64,000 nt of DNA from Pseudovirgaria hyperparasitica (Eukaryota; Ascomycota; Dothideomycetes; Acrospermales; Acrospermaceae). Every line of letters starts with the position of its first letter. Position 1 is the stretch's first letter. The stretch spans positions 1,871,087 through 1,935,086 of the forward strand of contig NW_022985551.1 in the NCBI RefSeq assembly GCF_010093815.1, in the 5' to 3' direction. Positions 37,026-47,760 of the stretch are shown in pieces. The position numbers were made by a program, and so were the translations under genes. The notes beneath the pieces were generated by a model, which was not told where the DNA came from, searched no databases, and was given only the letters and a program-made list of their open reading frames with translations.

Positions 37026-38487
37026 CTAGTTTTGCTGAGAAGCGCTCCGGGTCCGCTTTGATGCTTCGCCGTTGATCGGTTCGCCTGCACGTTTGCCCTT
37101 CCTTCCCAACAAAGGCGAGCGTGATCCGGACTTGCTGCGACGCCAGCTGTCAAAGGGGCTAGCCTTTGTCGAATTGGAAGCCGATACGCGTGCTGCTTTG
37201 TCGTTGACGTCGCTATCTTCGAAACGATCAGGGTATGCTTGAGTAGGCTCCTCAAAAGTGACAGGAGGTGCCTTCTTCTCTTTGCGACGGCTTGAGCGGG
37301 GAGTCGGGAGAGCGGTAAACTTGTTTTTGATCGGTGTCATGACTGCGGCAGGCTCGTCGTGCTCCGCTTCGTCGTCTTCGATATCGGTGACAGCTTCTTC
37401 GTCTGCGGCATTTGCGGCGGCGGCGCGAGCGCGGCGTTCTTCGTCAGTTGGGAAGAGAAGGCGTGGCCTGATGGACGACCGAGCAATACGCTTCGTAGCG
37501 CCAGCTTGACGGCACGCTTCCGTATCACTTGAGGTTATAGGCTCATCATCTGCGTTAGATTCGTCGAATGCGCGGAAGACACTCTTGCCACGACTACAGA
37601 AACGTTAGTGTTGCCATGGGCGCACAGCGAGAATCGAATACTCACAATACGTAGATAAGACCTTCACCATCTGCTACTGTCCTCTCCATCTCTTCTCTTT
37701 CCTTGGTCTTGGGCCCCTTGGCCTTCTCTGAGCGAGTCTGGATTCTCGCGGTACCGTTCGTGCGTGTACGCGTCATGAAAGGATTGTCCTCTGCCACATC
37801 TTCCTCTGGAAAACGTTCTTTAGAATCTGTGTAGATGGTAATGCTGCTAGAATCTTCATTGCCCTCGAGCTCTTCGAAGCTACCAAGAGACAGTGCGTTC
37901 TTTCCTCGGCTTTTCTTCTTTGGGGTGGGCATGGCGTCCTCGATAGTGGCAGGGCGATCGCCGAAGAGCACTCTTGCAGTACCTTTGAGAGATGCCTGCG
38001 GTTGTGGGGCGCGTTTGCGCGGTGTTTTCGCAGGTGTAGGAAGCATACCGAAAGCGTTGATTGCAACGCCCTTCGAGGGTCCCTCGTGTGCAGTCAGATC
38101 TGACTTGTCAGTCAGGCCGTCAAGTCGGGTGTGATGAGCTCCTTTCCGACCGATAAACGTGGGCTTGCGTACTGAGAGTTGGGGTATGGGGGAGGTGGGT
38201 GATGATGGAGGAGAGAGGTTCTGCGAGCTCTGCGGAAGTCCTGTCGGTGTGCTAGCGCGAATAGTTCTTTTGGCAGTACGTTTCTCAGATGGAGGAGTGG
38301 TGATAAGTTGCTGTGAATGATGATAGTCTTTGCGCTGGCTAGCTACGCGACTGGAGCGGCGCGGCGAATATGGCTCATAGCTGTCGTATTTCGGTCCGTG
38401 GAGAGGTGTAGGCGGTGTGTGAGGCCGCTGCGGCGGCGGCGGAGTGGTCTCCATAGAGACAGGTAAGAAGCGAAACGAGGTATTCAC
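37026..38487 (-). CDS. Uncharacterised basic, disordered, probably nuclear protein
   Basis: Exons 38487..37646 and 37593..37026 join across a 52-base intron (GTGAGT, CACTAAC, TAG), restoring the continuous motif GLIYVFRGKSVFRAFDES. The long frame gives 469 residues; the likelier start is ATG at 38454 (METTPPPPQRP), giving 458. The protein is rich in Ser, Pro, Lys and Arg, with many SP/TP sites suited to cyclin-dependent kinases. It has YSPRRSSRVASQRK, MLPTPAKTPRKR, MPTPKKKSRGK and a C-terminal KGKRAGEPINGEASKR resembling nuclear signals. Proteins with these motifs recur in ascomycetes, but I cannot name a function. It is divergent from DUO1, and their shared promoter has an MluI cell-cycle box, so a cell-cycle role is plausible. 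Confidence 0.72.
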
Positions 38488-39034
38488 TTCACTTGAGACT
38501 TTTCAGCCTTAGGTCGCTATCGCAATTACCCGTCTGGGAAGTTTTCAGGGACTCTTTCTTCAAAATTGCTGAGTGATGTCGCGGTCGCGCGGTAGCAATG
38601 ACGGGAGTGAGGAGGTAGTAGCGACAAGGTAAGTTGAATGCGATGAGAAATTTGACCTCCGTAGAGATGTTAAAAGGTTTGTGAGTTGTGCTTGAGGGGG
38701 AACGGAAATGGTGTGTTGTGGGATGCGGGAGGAATGAATCAAAATCAAAGAAGGTTGGGTTCAACTCGGAACGCGGAGGAGGCTGGGGATGGTCCTTGGC
38801 GGAGCGCACTGCCTCCAGAGATGTCCGTGCGCGGACACTAATAAACAAACACCACGACGCGTTTCTGGTTTCAGGGTCCAGAGGTGGGTGGTTCGGTCCC
38901 CTCCACGAAGTTAACACAATAGGATTTGCATTGAACAACGACACCAATCTTCATTTTACATCGTTCCAAGGACTAAACTAAGAGCTCTGTCACAGCCCCC
39001 CTATTCTAAGTCTCAGTCTCAGCTTGACATAGAC
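38488..39034. promoter_or_regulatory. Divergent promoter with MluI cell-cycle box
   Basis: Shared upstream region of the uncharacterised gene and DUO1. ACGCGT lies at 38857-38862 and CCAAT at 38944-38948. A minus-strand open frame of 152 codons here has no family signature and is treated as chance. Confidence 0.45.
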
Positions 39035-39794
39035 ATGGATTCATTAAACTTCTCCGATACCGAAGACAGCTTCCAGATAGACATAGACACTCCTGGGCGG
39101 AACGATCGCGAGATCCCGGATGCAACGTTGCAGTCTTCCTCATCAAATACCACAGCGCGGCCAGAGTCCCGGTACAGCTCAGAAGAAGCCCGGGAAGCTG
39201 CACTTCGGCGCGAGCTCGAGAACGTGCAAAATGTCAATAAGGCGATCGAAGACGTCGTCGCAAGTCTAGAGAAAGCAAAAGAGAACATGGGTGTAAGTAC
39301 CCTCACTGACTATATGACCAGTCATGCAATATCTGCTAATTGTCTTGTAGACTGTAAATAAAACTGTGACATCAGCTTCTACGTTACTGCAGACTTGGAC
39401 ACGCATTCTTTCCCAGACAGAGCATAACCAGCGATTGATCCTAAACCCAACTTGGCATGGGGCAACCCAGGATCTTCAGGACATCGAGTCAGAGGCGGTA
39501 GAGAAGCAGCAAGCGGCCGAGCGACGCCAGGTAGAGGAGCAGATGAGGAAAGAGGCTGCCGTGCGCAAAGCTGAGGATGACGAGAGGAAGAAAGCCGCTG
39601 CTACTATGACACGTGGTACGGGGAGGGGAAGGGTAACAAGAGGACGCGCCTCCAGCACGACCGCACCAGGAAGAACATACACAGGAGTTGGTGGGCAAGG
39701 GGGGCGTGGTTTAAGTAGGACCAATTCTACGAGAGGCAGCAGCAGTAGCAGCAGCGGCATTGGCCGAGGAGTCAGAGGCACGAGGAGAACTTGA
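39035..39794 (+). CDS. DUO1: DASH/Dam1 complex subunit Duo1
   Basis: Component of the microtubule-ringing DASH complex, which couples kinetochores to spindle microtubules. Exons 39035..39292 and 39351..39794 join in phase 0 (GTAAGT donor, TTGTAG acceptor) to 233 residues. The Duo1 core runs across the junction: a coiled-coil helix (LRRELENVQNVNKAIEDVVA), then ENMG-TVNKTV and LLQTWTRILSQTEHNQRLIL. The C-terminus is a Lys/Arg/Glu coiled coil followed by an RG- and Ser-rich tail (GRGRVTRGRA, GIGRGVRGTRR) that could contact microtubules. Its 3' end faces that of MCM10, 192 bases away. Confidence 0.9.
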
Positions 39795-39986
39795 GGGACG
39801 TGGAAAACGCTGATTGGCATTGTGTGGTGGCTGCAGACCACTGGTATAATGTGCCACTATGGGGCGAATACCCCTGTACAAATGATATTTTGATACCCAA
39901 ACCAAATTTACGAACTTGAACGAAGTTCAGTCTCGAACGCCTACTCCAAAAGACCCTCCAGACTCCAAGAAATGATCAAGTAGCCG

Positions 39987-42377
39987 CTAAATGATCTCCA
40001 ACCCGTCGTCGTCATCATCATCGTCAGGGGTATTTCCACGACCTCCTAGGCTTTCTCGACCGGGCAATCTTATGCCCTTCTCCTCAAGGATGAACCTGGC
40101 CTTCTTCTTGACCGGACTTGACTGTCGCACCTCCGGCTTTCTAATTGGACTTGGAAGACCGCGTCTATAAGCTCCGCCCCACCCTACAGCTTCACTTCCA
40201 GAGTTGAGCACTCGCTTCCGCTTGTTTGCATGGGCGAGGCTGACGTCACTAGCTTTTCGATTCAGCAGTCCCAGACTTGCTGCGTCTGTCTTCTCCTTTG
40301 GTCCATCCCTCGAGCTGTCCGACCCAGTGTTGGCATTGTATCCAGAAACATCGCCAACTTTCCGGCGCATATACTCCCCCCCAAGACCTGTACCCATCTG
40401 TCCAAGCTTTCTTGCTAGTTCCCGCTCCTTTTCTTTGTCTGCGAATCGCTTCCTAGACTGTTCAGCGCGAGAAAGCGTTCTCTCGATGCCGCCCCCGAAA
40501 TCCATATCTTCGTCATCGAGAATTTTAGCCGCACTGGGCGCAATGTATACCGTTTCGTGTATACTACGATCTCTAAACATGCCTTCTCTTTTAAGCTCGT
40601 CGCTTCGTTTCGTGCCGGCTGCGCCCTTTCGGAGACCGAACATGCCAGACCCACCACCAGACCGAGATCCAAATCCAGTCATCGTGTTGACCTCCATGCG
40701 CCCACTTTTCGTCTTTTCAATGGCGAGACTGACATGAAATTCGCAAACCTTCGTCTTGCGGAGATCCACCCAGGAGCCGCATTGCTTGCCGTCTTTCTTG
40801 ACTGCGTTGCAAAACCCCAGATCACGCGCAGATCCAATCTCAATGACACTGTCCTCGCTACTTGATAGCTTCAAGGAAAAGTTCCCAGTATCCTTATTCT
40901 TCGGCGGCATGATTCCCGGATTCAGTATTGCAACCACTGTGCCCACTGTCAACTTCCAGAATTCCGAGAACCCAGTTGCAAATAAATACATGTCCAATTC
41001 CCAGTGGAGATCTGAAAGCCGCAGTACCATAAATTTGGCTCGCCCTGCAGCTTGATCATCTTCGGCTTCCTCGTCCGGGTCGCCATTCGAGGTCTTCTGG
41101 TATTTCTTCTTATGGTTTAGAGGTGTTGATTTAGATGCAATGATCCCGAGAACAACGTAGTCTGCTTCAACGTCCGGAGGATCATAGTGGGGCGATTTAA
41201 CTTCCTTCAGTAGTTGGGGAATAGTGTATACTGTCTTTCCATCTAGATGTCGTGTCAATGTTGTATGTGGAACAATGCGCTTTGAGAGATGGATGCCAGA
41301 AAACGATTCAAAGAGTGATGGATCTATCGAAACAGCTGAATCCGGTTCTGTCTCGTATTGAGTGGTCGGGGAGGTGGCTCGAGATCTGAAGGATCTAAGA
41401 TTGTTTTCGGAAGATCTAGACGCCAATGAACGCTGCGATGACATGGATGTTTCAGAACGGCCTGTAAGCGTCGTTGATATGGATGGGGAGGAAGTGTGAA
41501 AAGATGCATCTTTATTTTGACGAGACAGTGCATCAGATGACTTAGTGAAGCCTTGCCGCAGATTCGGTTGTTGTCCTTGACTGTGCATTGATTGCTGCGA
41601 AGAAGTACGCATATCGCTGACGCCGTGCTGGTCCTTTTTGTTGAACCCAAAGCCACTGCTCCTGGACTTTAAAACACGTTCCTGTTTTTCATTGCGTTCG
41701 CGTTCTGCGTCTCTGATCTGGATCAACTTCTCGCTAAAGCTTTTGCCTCTGGGCGCCGCATGACCATCCCCGCCCTGTTGTGACGTGGGCCTGGGGTTTA
41801 ATTTCAGGTCGGCCCGAGTCTTCTCCAGCCTGGTAGAGAAGCTCGCGGCCCGCTTCAAGGACACATCTTGTGCTCTTAGGCCTTTGTCGATCCCTAAGAG
41901 CACGCGTGCTGGTGAAGGGGGAAGCTTTGGAGCTCTCTTATCATGTGTAGGAGATACGGGTATCTGGACAGTGAACGCCGGCGACTGGGCTCTCCTCGAG
42001 TGTGTAGACGTTCTAGTCTGTTCTGTGTCAGAGCTTCCTTGGGCGGCCTTTCGAGCCTTTGCCTGTTGCAATTTTTTTAGCTTCAACTGTGCTTGGATTT
42101 CTTGTAGCTTGAGCTGTAGCGTCTCCTCATCATCTTCGTCTTCATCCTCGGACATAGCTTTGTGTAATGCATTGAGTCGAGATGTAGGCTGCGGTCGCTT
42201 CGTTGGGGATGGTGATGCGTCGCGATTTAGTCGGCTTTCGAGTCTCTTTCGCCCGCTCGGGGACGTCAACAATGCCTCGTGTGGAGACCTTGGCGGCCAA
42301 TTTCTCTGCCTTTCCGGTACTTGTTAATGCGTCAGTCTTTTGCCCTCGTTTCCATTGACCACCTTACCTCGAGACAT
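39987..42377 (-). CDS. MCM10: Minichromosome maintenance protein 10
   Basis: Replication initiation factor that links the CMG helicase to polymerase alpha. No ATG opens the main frame, so a tiny first exon is needed: 42377..42368 (ATG TCT CGA G), a 48-base intron (GTAAGG, GACTGAC, ACAAG), then 42319..39987. This gives MSRVPERQRNWPPRSPHEALL and 780 residues in all. The N-terminus has a Gln/Leu/Lys coiled coil. The central OB fold includes GKTVYTIPQLL, ADYVVLGIIA, FMVLRLSDLHW and VAILNPGI. Directly after it is the CCCH zinc finger FCNAVKKDGKQCG..KVCEFH (C-x9-C-x11-C-x2-H). The C-terminus is basic (SSPVKKKARFILEEKG) and ends in a poly-Asp run. It is divergent from RNase H2B. Confidence 0.94.
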
Positions 42378-42710
42378 TGAATATCTAGGGGCCAAAGAGC
42401 CGGATGACGTTATTCGAACGACGCGCCCTAGATGCTGATCGTGACAACGAGTACTGGTCCATCACGATAGTGAAGGCTAGAATGTACAAGGTTCGCCGTG
42501 CCACATCCAGGTTGTTCACATATCCGAAACGGCTTAAAGAATGCGCACTGTCCAATCGACGGTCGTTAATGCTTGGGTTCTCGTCGCGTGAGTGAGCTAC
42601 GCCAAGACATAAACGACGCGTCGCCTAGCGCGAAACGACCGGGCGTTGATTGTGCTTGGATACATCCATTCGTGATCTCTCCCAAAAAGGTTCGTACAGC
42701 AATTGATACC
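42378..42710. promoter_or_regulatory. Divergent MCM10/RNase H2B promoter with MluI cell-cycle box
   Basis: A 333-base region containing ACGCGT at 42616-42621, a nearby GCGCGAAA (E2F/SBF-like) and CCAAT at 42552-42556. Elements were read directly; G1/S control is inferred. Confidence 0.45.
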
Positions 42711-44069
42711 ATGAAAACACGCTCAAAGCCCCCAAAGTCCTCAACTTCTAAGGAGGTAGAGGCGACCACACAGCAAACAACCGCATCCTTACCAGCGTGC
42801 GTCGATAATCCGCCTATACCTTTCGTTCTGCCAGAAGGTCTCTCCGAGAATGCGCGCATAGTCACCCTGGCAAATCCAGCTACTACGTCTCCCAACCGCT
42901 ATCTTTTCTGCCCAAGCAAAGGTTTCTATGAGTTCACAAGGATCGCTGCACCGAAGAGGTTACCGAGGAGCTGGCTCTTCAGTCCATCGCAAAATGGTCC
43001 CGTGGACGTAGCGAGTGTAGAGGGAGACTGTATAAAAACGAGTAAAGATGAGGATACAGGAAAGCCTGTGCCATTTTCGGATGGTTACGTGACTTCAGCA
43101 CCCGACTTGATGATAGCAACCCATATGGATCCGTTATTCCTCTTACTTCCAGTTCTGGCGCCTTCCGCGAAAGTCAAAGCACCTCAGAAACAAATGTTCT
43201 TATCCTTAGACGACCATCTCGAGAAACTCAGCGATTCGTCTCGGCACCTCAAATTCTTGTTGAATAACGTAAAAGCAAGGGAAATTCTAGAGAAGCGGAT
43301 GGCTGCTGTATGCGACGATGTTGATGCAGGTGGTGAGCAAATGTATAGATTATCAGACGAAAAGTTGGTTCAAGAGCTACTGTCCAAGGCAAAGAGGATG
43401 ACGGATAATGGCCTTCCCGCGTCCTTGGAGGAGAAATACGTTCGCCTTGTATTGCAGATACCGGTCCTCAGTGTTAAGCGAGAGGACAGCTCTACGAGCG
43501 TAGAAGTATCACAAGCAGACAACCTTATTGATACGGAGGGCACGCGGACGCCTTCCGACACCAGTGCAGAATCACAACTGTCGACCGATTCTGCGCTCAG
43601 CACAGAAACCGTAGCGACCTCTGTGTCAATCAGCACTGCGACGTCCGCATCCAAGACCCCACTTATCGAAGCCCCCGAAGGTATACCCGATCTCCTGCGC
43701 CTTAAAACAGCATTCTCCTTTATCCTCTCATCCTATGTCCCATGTCATCTCCATCCTACTCTCACATCCCACCTCTCGAGCCAGAAGGCTATCGACTTCA
43801 GCCCCCTCGATGCGCATCTAGCTCACATCGCCAGCTTGCGCGAGAAGGCCCAAGCCCTGCGCTCCATCACCGATAACATCAGCCGTAAGCGCGCAGCGGA
43901 CGACGATGATGAGGCCGCGGCGTTGCGCGCTGAGAAAAAATTGAAAAAGGAAGAAGAAGAACGAAAAAAGAAGTCCGAGAGCCGGGGTGTGAGAGACCTG
44001 AAGAAGGTGAATACAGCTGGGATGAAGAAACTGAGTTCGTTCTTCACGAAGGCCCCGGCAAAGAAGTGA
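42711..44069 (+). CDS. RNH202: Ribonuclease H2 subunit B
   Basis: Non-catalytic subunit of RNase H2, which removes ribonucleotides and R-loops from nuclear DNA. The first ATG in the open frame is at 42711 (MKTRSKPPKSS), giving 452 residues without introns. Family segments are RYLFCPSKGFYEFTRIAAPK, RSWLFSP, DLMIATHMDPLFLLLPVL and the helical DDHLEKLSDSSRHLKFLL. Later parts are a Ser/Thr-rich insert, then FILSSYVPCHLHPTL and FSPLDAHLAHIASLREKA. The C-terminus is highly charged and ends with MKKLSSFF (44022-44045), which resembles a PCNA-interacting box with Met in place of Gln. Confidence 0.9.
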   Translation: MKTRSKPPKSSTSKEVEATTQQTTASLPACVDNPPIPFVLPEGLSENARIVTLANPATTSPNRYLFCPSKGFYEFTRIAAPKRLPRSWLFSPSQNGPVDVASVEGDCIKTSKDEDTGKPVPFSDGYVTSAPDLMIATHMDPLFLLLPVLAPSAKVKAPQKQMFLSLDDHLEKLSDSSRHLKFLLNNVKAREILEKRMAAVCDDVDAGGEQMYRLSDEKLVQELLSKAKRMTDNGLPASLEEKYVRLVLQIPVLSVKREDSSTSVEVSQADNLIDTEGTRTPSDTSAESQLSTDSALSTETVATSVSISTATSASKTPLIEAPEGIPDLLRLKTAFSFILSSYVPCHLHPTLTSHLSSQKAIDFSPLDAHLAHIASLREKAQALRSITDNISRKRAADDDDEAAALRAEKKLKKEEEERKKKSESRGVRDLKKVNTAGMKKLSSFFTKAPAKK

Positions 44070-45856
44070 ATGGTCGAGTGATGTTTATTGCTCCGGGTAC
44101 ATGGGATACTTTAGTGCACTCCTCACTCGTACATTGATGGTATGAGGCCTGCCCGACGGGAACCTAAACCACCCACGAGCTGCTCTGAGAGACACTAATT
44201 GCACGGATACACCACAGACCCGACTTGCCACCATGTTAGTCCCTATCAGGTTCATGGACGCCTCCGTGGGCAAATATTACATAACGATCTGTCTCGGATC
44301 ATGTGATCCAGTAGCAATCGCGTCAGAATCGCTCTGGCAGCCAGTGACCCTTTTACGAGCTCCAACTAGACTATTCTATCTCGAGAGTTCGAAGCGGACT
44401 TCAATCAACAAGACCGTCGTCTGTGGCCGATTGCGAGATGAACAACAATTCAACAACGGATTTTGGATCTTTGCACAAAATTTGAACAGCACTGAGACTT
44501 TTGCGCATATCCATGGAAGTGCTCCGGCTCCTACGTGAGAATAACATCCCATATCAACCTGTCGACGAACGGATGTGGCGAATGAACATGCCCTAGGTGC
44601 CAGGAGGGAGCGATGGTAAAGGGTCAACTCCGACCGCATCTGGTGTAATGCGCATCGAAGAACTTTCGAACCGATCAACCAACGGTCGAAGGTATGGATT
44701 CGATAACAACAGACAGGAGAAGGAAAGCCCGTATTCTTGTCTAAGCATTCAACTGGTTCTCAAAAAAGATTTCGGCGGGTCGTAAAAGGATCCGAGCGCG
44801 GAAGTGCCGTCATATTTGAAGGATCGATTATATCGCACGCTCTTGTGAAATGGTAATCGTTTGTCATCACTCGAGGTTCGCTTGCAGATTTCTGTGACGT
44901 CTCACTGCACATTGTATCCAATCGTTCACTATATTCTAGATTTCTGTCTGAGCTTTGGTACATAGGCACAGTAGCATCTCGTTTCCAATTAATGCAAGAC
45001 GATTTCGGGTCTCTGCCCTCTAGCTTCTCGAAAAGTGCGCGAGGATGGGCTTACGCTCAAAAATGGAGAGACACAGTAGCACCCACTTTCCGACTGCCTT
45101 GCATGTGTGCCGTCGGTCCCTTGAAAAGATGAGCGCGTAAGTGGGCCTGTCTCTCGTGTTGGAGAGGCATAGTTGTCCCGATTACCGGAAGAAATCCAAC
45201 GCATTTTGAGGCTTCTTGCAACGCGTAGACAATCCGCGCAGCTCTGATACTTGAGGCTCCAGTTTCACGATCATAGAGGCGGATAGAAACTTGCATCTCC
45301 TCTCACTTTAGACAGATTGACAAAGAGGCACTGCAATGTACTTCTGTAGAATAGAAAGGAGGCAAAGGAACACACTATGTGTGGATTCTGCGAGCCGGTT
45401 TCGAATTCAAGTGAAAAATTCGACTCGGGTTTTCCAGAGGGTTTGCAAGATCTCGAATATATGGACTCGCATAAAGTGCACAATCCAACGCTGGCCGAGC
45501 TCACAGTCAATAATCCGGTCTTGCTATCTTTATGCGCACTAAGCTGATCATGGCCGGGTGCTTCATTGCTACTAGCTCAACGGGAGGGGGGAGTCGCGCC
45601 GGCGCCAAAAGCTTTAGCAACGGAAGCATAAGGCTTTTAGAGGCCGAGATCTCTGGTATGGAGTGGAAGTACAGCTACCCTCGGACTCGCAGTCGGGGAA
45701 GTTCTATACGTTGTACAGGGCATGGGATCGGCTGTCCAGGTCTGGTGACCTCGAAATTCATACTACTTGTATTGATGTCATGGGATGAGACGACATGGTC
45801 TAGCAGGAGAGGGGTAGGCTGAAATATTGACCGTGCCCAGGATTTCCTAGGCAGAT
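44070..45856. other. Gene-poor stretch, nothing recognised
   Basis: About 1.8 kb between the RNase H2B stop and the HNH-gene stop. Frames up to 101 codons on both strands lack family signatures or credible splice joins. No repeats or RNA genes were recognised. Confidence 0.45.
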
Positions 45857-47242
45857 TCAACGCATTGGTCGTTTTTCTTCTGTTCTCACGGGCATTCCAG
45901 TGTTTCTGCGCTTCCGAGCTCTTATGGCTGGGGAACCCTCTCGATTTTGTGAATGGTTACTAGAAGGGGTTGAAATTTCAGTATCAGGGATGGTAGTCCC
46001 TTCGGTCAACTGAGAAATTTCGCGTTGTGTATCCTCCGGAGCTCTGCACAAGTCAGAATCACGGTACCTCTTCCGTCCTCGAGATGGCGTGCGAGACAAT
46101 CCATTTGGTGACGGGCTGTGAAAATTGTCGTCGTCATCAACATCTCCCTCGGTCCGTGATCTTTTCGTTGGGCTTTTACTGGAACGCTTATTGGACGAAC
46201 TTCGGGGCTTTCTAGGAGGCAGAGACACGTCCGCCTCCTCAAGCTTCATAGTTTGTAGATTCCACTTCCATGCAGTTCTTCCGAGACCATCGTGTTTGAA
46301 GAACGTTGCAAGACTGAATACTTTGATGGCGTATGCGGCGAAAAGATATTGAACACTAATTCCAGAAATCCGGTGCAATGATGTATTCTGATATAATGTC
46401 GTTAACTCGCCGGCAGTATCGGGTCGTATAACATGTAAAACGAGTGACAGGGCTGATGTCGATTGAGAAGGAGATTGATAGATGGGCACTTCCCCGTCGT
46501 TGATTGGTGCATGTATGTGTTTGGGCAAGATGGTCATTTTATCCGAGTCAAGAAGAGTATGGATGTCTGCACGAAGTACGACGACGTTGGCAGGAGAGTT
46601 GATGCACAGTTCATTAGCATCAGCTTCTGCTAGCTTGTATACTTCCATGTTGTTTCTGTCAAACCACTCCAGCAGTCTGCTGTGTATCAAGTGAGATTTC
46701 TGTGTTCCCATTTGGTGGCCCGTTACTCTACAGCTGATATCTCGATTGAAAACGGAACGCAAGTCGTCATACCGGCCATGCGCGCGATCCGGCTGAGGGG
46801 GTATGTAGAGGGACTTCCAATAATGTGGCAAACGATCATGAGGAAAGGGCCAGTCGTCAAAAGTTAGAACTATCGGATACATTTCTATATTTCTCAGTGA
46901 TGGACTTGCCCTGCGAAGTAATTACATGCCTTTGTGTGTTACATGGAAGTAATATCGCTCCAAGGTCAGCAGATGCTCTGGGTCATGAGGAACGCGGGTA
47001 CCATTTGGCTCATTTTCCGTGAAGAAAGTATCGATGAACTCGTTGCCGGCTAGTATACCGCAAGCCAGACGCGCAGTCTCTAAATGGATGCCAAACGCGC
47101 CGTTGTTGCTTTTATCAACTGCGGGTAGCACGATGAGCGTGTTTCTGGGATAGCAGTAGCCAGGGTGACAGAAATAAACTTTCTTTGGTGATGGAGATTC
47201 CCTAAATGAAGCACTGCTCTGTGCGACACGATATTGAATCAT
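45857..47242 (-). CDS. HNH-nuclease-domain protein, gene interrupted by one stop or a micro-intron
   Basis: Two open segments in the same frame, 47242..46925 and 46921..45857, are separated by a single TAA at 46924-46922. The first segment carries the fungal N-terminal module (KKVYFCHPGY, ARLACGILAGNEF, ERYYFHVTHKG). The second continues with ASPSLRNIEMYPIVLTFDDW and the HNH_2-type core CRVTGHQMGTQKSHLIH, then NSPANVVVLRADIHTLLD. The last third is disordered, basic and Ser-rich. Relatives run through this junction uninterrupted. The stop lies within GTAATTACTTCGCAG (46925-46911), a GT..AG stretch of 15 bases whose removal keeps frame, far shorter than normal fungal introns. A nonsense allele is equally possible. 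Function in fungi is unknown. Confidence 0.68.
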
Positions 47243-47760
47243 GATGAGGGGGGTGGGATGATCAAGACGGTCAAGACGGTCAAGTCCTTCGCAAGGCAGT
47301 TCGCGAAGGATGGTGTTGAGGCAGAAAGTTCACCGCCTGGCAGAACCGAGGCCTAATTTGTGAGGCCTCAGGCAAAGACGGTGGCCACGACGAATGCATT
47401 TCCAACAGCAACACCACAATCAGTCTTCAACTTTAGTATTCGAGTTGCGTTTCACTTAAAACTTCTTCCCTCAGCTACTTGGGCCAATTCTGGCCTAGAC
47501 TTTGTGGATGTACATTATAAATAGCTAGAGCCACGTTTTTTCAACTGACTTGCCATTTGCGAGCCGAGCAGGACAAGATTGCTCTCCTCTATCGGAACAC
47601 CCACATGGTCTACACGGCGGGATGGTTTTTGATGGCTCTCGTGCAAGCGCTTTTTCGCGTGCTTTCTGCCACTGTGTGGTGGGTTTGGGGCGAGAATAGT
47701 TTAGGATGTTGGTCGTTGGGATGCTGTATTTTGGGGAGGTGGGACTTTCATTGTGATTAC
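47243..47760. other. Intergenic, no gene seen
   Basis: About 520 bases between the HNH-gene start and the stop of the PEP-mutase family gene. Short direct repeats of GTCAAGACG lie near 47260-47285; nothing else was recognised. Confidence 0.4.

Noticed and set aside
38489-38947. 152-codon minus-strand open frame upstream of the uncharacterised gene
   Set aside because: No recognisable motif, and it occupies the divergent promoter with DUO1; treated as chance.
40204-40737. 177-codon plus-strand open frame
   Set aside because: Lies wholly opposite the MCM10 coding exon and shows no domain.
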